Source: Deltaproteobacteria bacterium (GTDB taxonomy: Bacteria; Myxococcota_A; UBA796; GCA-2862545). Taken from it: 5,852 nucleotides of DNA. The position numbers and the translations under genes were made by a program. The DNA lies in contig JAFDJI010000262.1 of NCBI GenBank assembly GCA_019307545.1, forward strand, positions 1 through 5,852. The letters are read 5' to 3'. Position 1 is the first letter of the stretch, and every line of letters begins with the position of its first letter. The notes beneath the pieces are model-generated. The model was given only the letters and a program-made list of their open reading frames with translations. It did no database searches and was not told the DNA's origin. Below are positions 5,604 through 5,852 of this stretch, piece after piece.

Positions 5604-5852
5604 ATGCGTATCCTGGTGACGGGTGGTGCCGGCTACGTCGGGTCCCACATCGCGGTCGAGCTGTTGCAGCGCGGCGACGAGGTGGTGGTCGTCGACAGCT
5701 TGGAGCGCGGGTACCGCGAGGCGGTGGAGCGGGCGAGTGCCATCGCCGGCCGCCCCATCGCGTTGCTCGTGGGTGACCTGTGCGACCGCACGTTCCTCGA
5801 TGCCGTGTTCGAGGATGCTCCGGTGGATGCGGTCTTGCACTGCGCCGCGTTC
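5604..5852 (+). CDS. galE: GalE-type UDP-sugar 4-epimerase, N-terminal part
   Basis: The first 83 codons are present and the gene runs off the right edge. The protein is an extended short-chain dehydrogenase/reductase: TGGAGYVGSH (6-15) is the NAD-binding glycine motif, Asp31 after VVVV would bind the adenine ribose, GDL (57-59) contacts the adenine ring, and HCAAF (79-83) matches the HxAA segment of GalE. The catalytic Ser/Tyr-xxx-Lys residues lie beyond the window. UDP-glucose 4-epimerase is the closest fit. Acting on UDP-GlcNAc, or being a related UDP-glucuronate epimerase, cannot be excluded from this part. It starts 2 nt after wecB, so it most likely supplies a further activated sugar for the same polymer. 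Confidence 0.85.
   Translation, partial: MRILVTGGAGYVGSHIAVELLQRGDEVVVVDSLERGYREAVERASAIAGRPIALLVGDLCDRTFLDAVFEDAPVDAVLHCAAF

Noticed and set aside
1..5852. CRISPR arrays, tRNA or rRNA genes, insertion sequences, att sites
   Set aside because: I saw no spaced repeats, no cloverleaf-like or rRNA-like sequence, no transposase and no terminal inverted repeats on reading both strands.

Overview
The window is high-GC bacterial DNA. The best lineage clue is the C-terminus of the first gene: a short Cys-Gly-Cys motif, a hydrophobic helix and a run of four arginines. This is the MYXO-CTERM type of surface-sorting signal typical of Myxococcota and related former Deltaproteobacteria. The other genes fit that placement, notably a short Wza-like exporter of the kind known from Myxococcus, but none of them proves it.

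Layout. Positions 1-112 are a leader with no supported gene, a small hairpin and a weak promoter-like sequence. Positions 113-1288 (+) encode a secreted trypsin-family protease with a cadherin/Ig-like C-terminal module and the sorting tail. Positions 1268-2356 (-) encode a SprT-like zinc metalloprotease joined to a DUF2786-type region; it converges on the protease gene and overlaps its end by 21 bp. A 77-bp divergent spacer (2357-2433) contains or adjoins promoter-like elements and a 9-bp direct repeat. From 2434 to the right edge runs a tight + strand operon: a short polysaccharide export (OPX) protein, wecC, wecB and the first 83 codons of a galE-type epimerase. Gaps between these genes are 7 nt, a 4-nt overlap, and 2 nt.

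How the genes fit together. WecB epimerises UDP-GlcNAc to UDP-ManNAc, and WecC oxidises that to UDP-ManNAcA. The GalE-like enzyme would interconvert UDP-Glc/UDP-Gal or the N-acetyl forms. The OPX protein would help move a finished polymer through the periplasm and outer membrane. The window therefore looks like the start of a locus for export of a ManNAcA-containing exopolysaccharide or capsule. Polymerase, flippase, tyrosine kinase/co-polymerase and glycosyltransferase genes are not here and would be expected to the right. The two protease genes at the left are probably unrelated to it.

I do not see a clearly new biological system. The points most worth a second look are the OPX protein, which lacks both a lipobox and a C-terminal membrane helix and so predicts a separate beta-barrel partner; the SprT-DUF2786 fusion; and a G8 tract at the activation site of the secreted protease.
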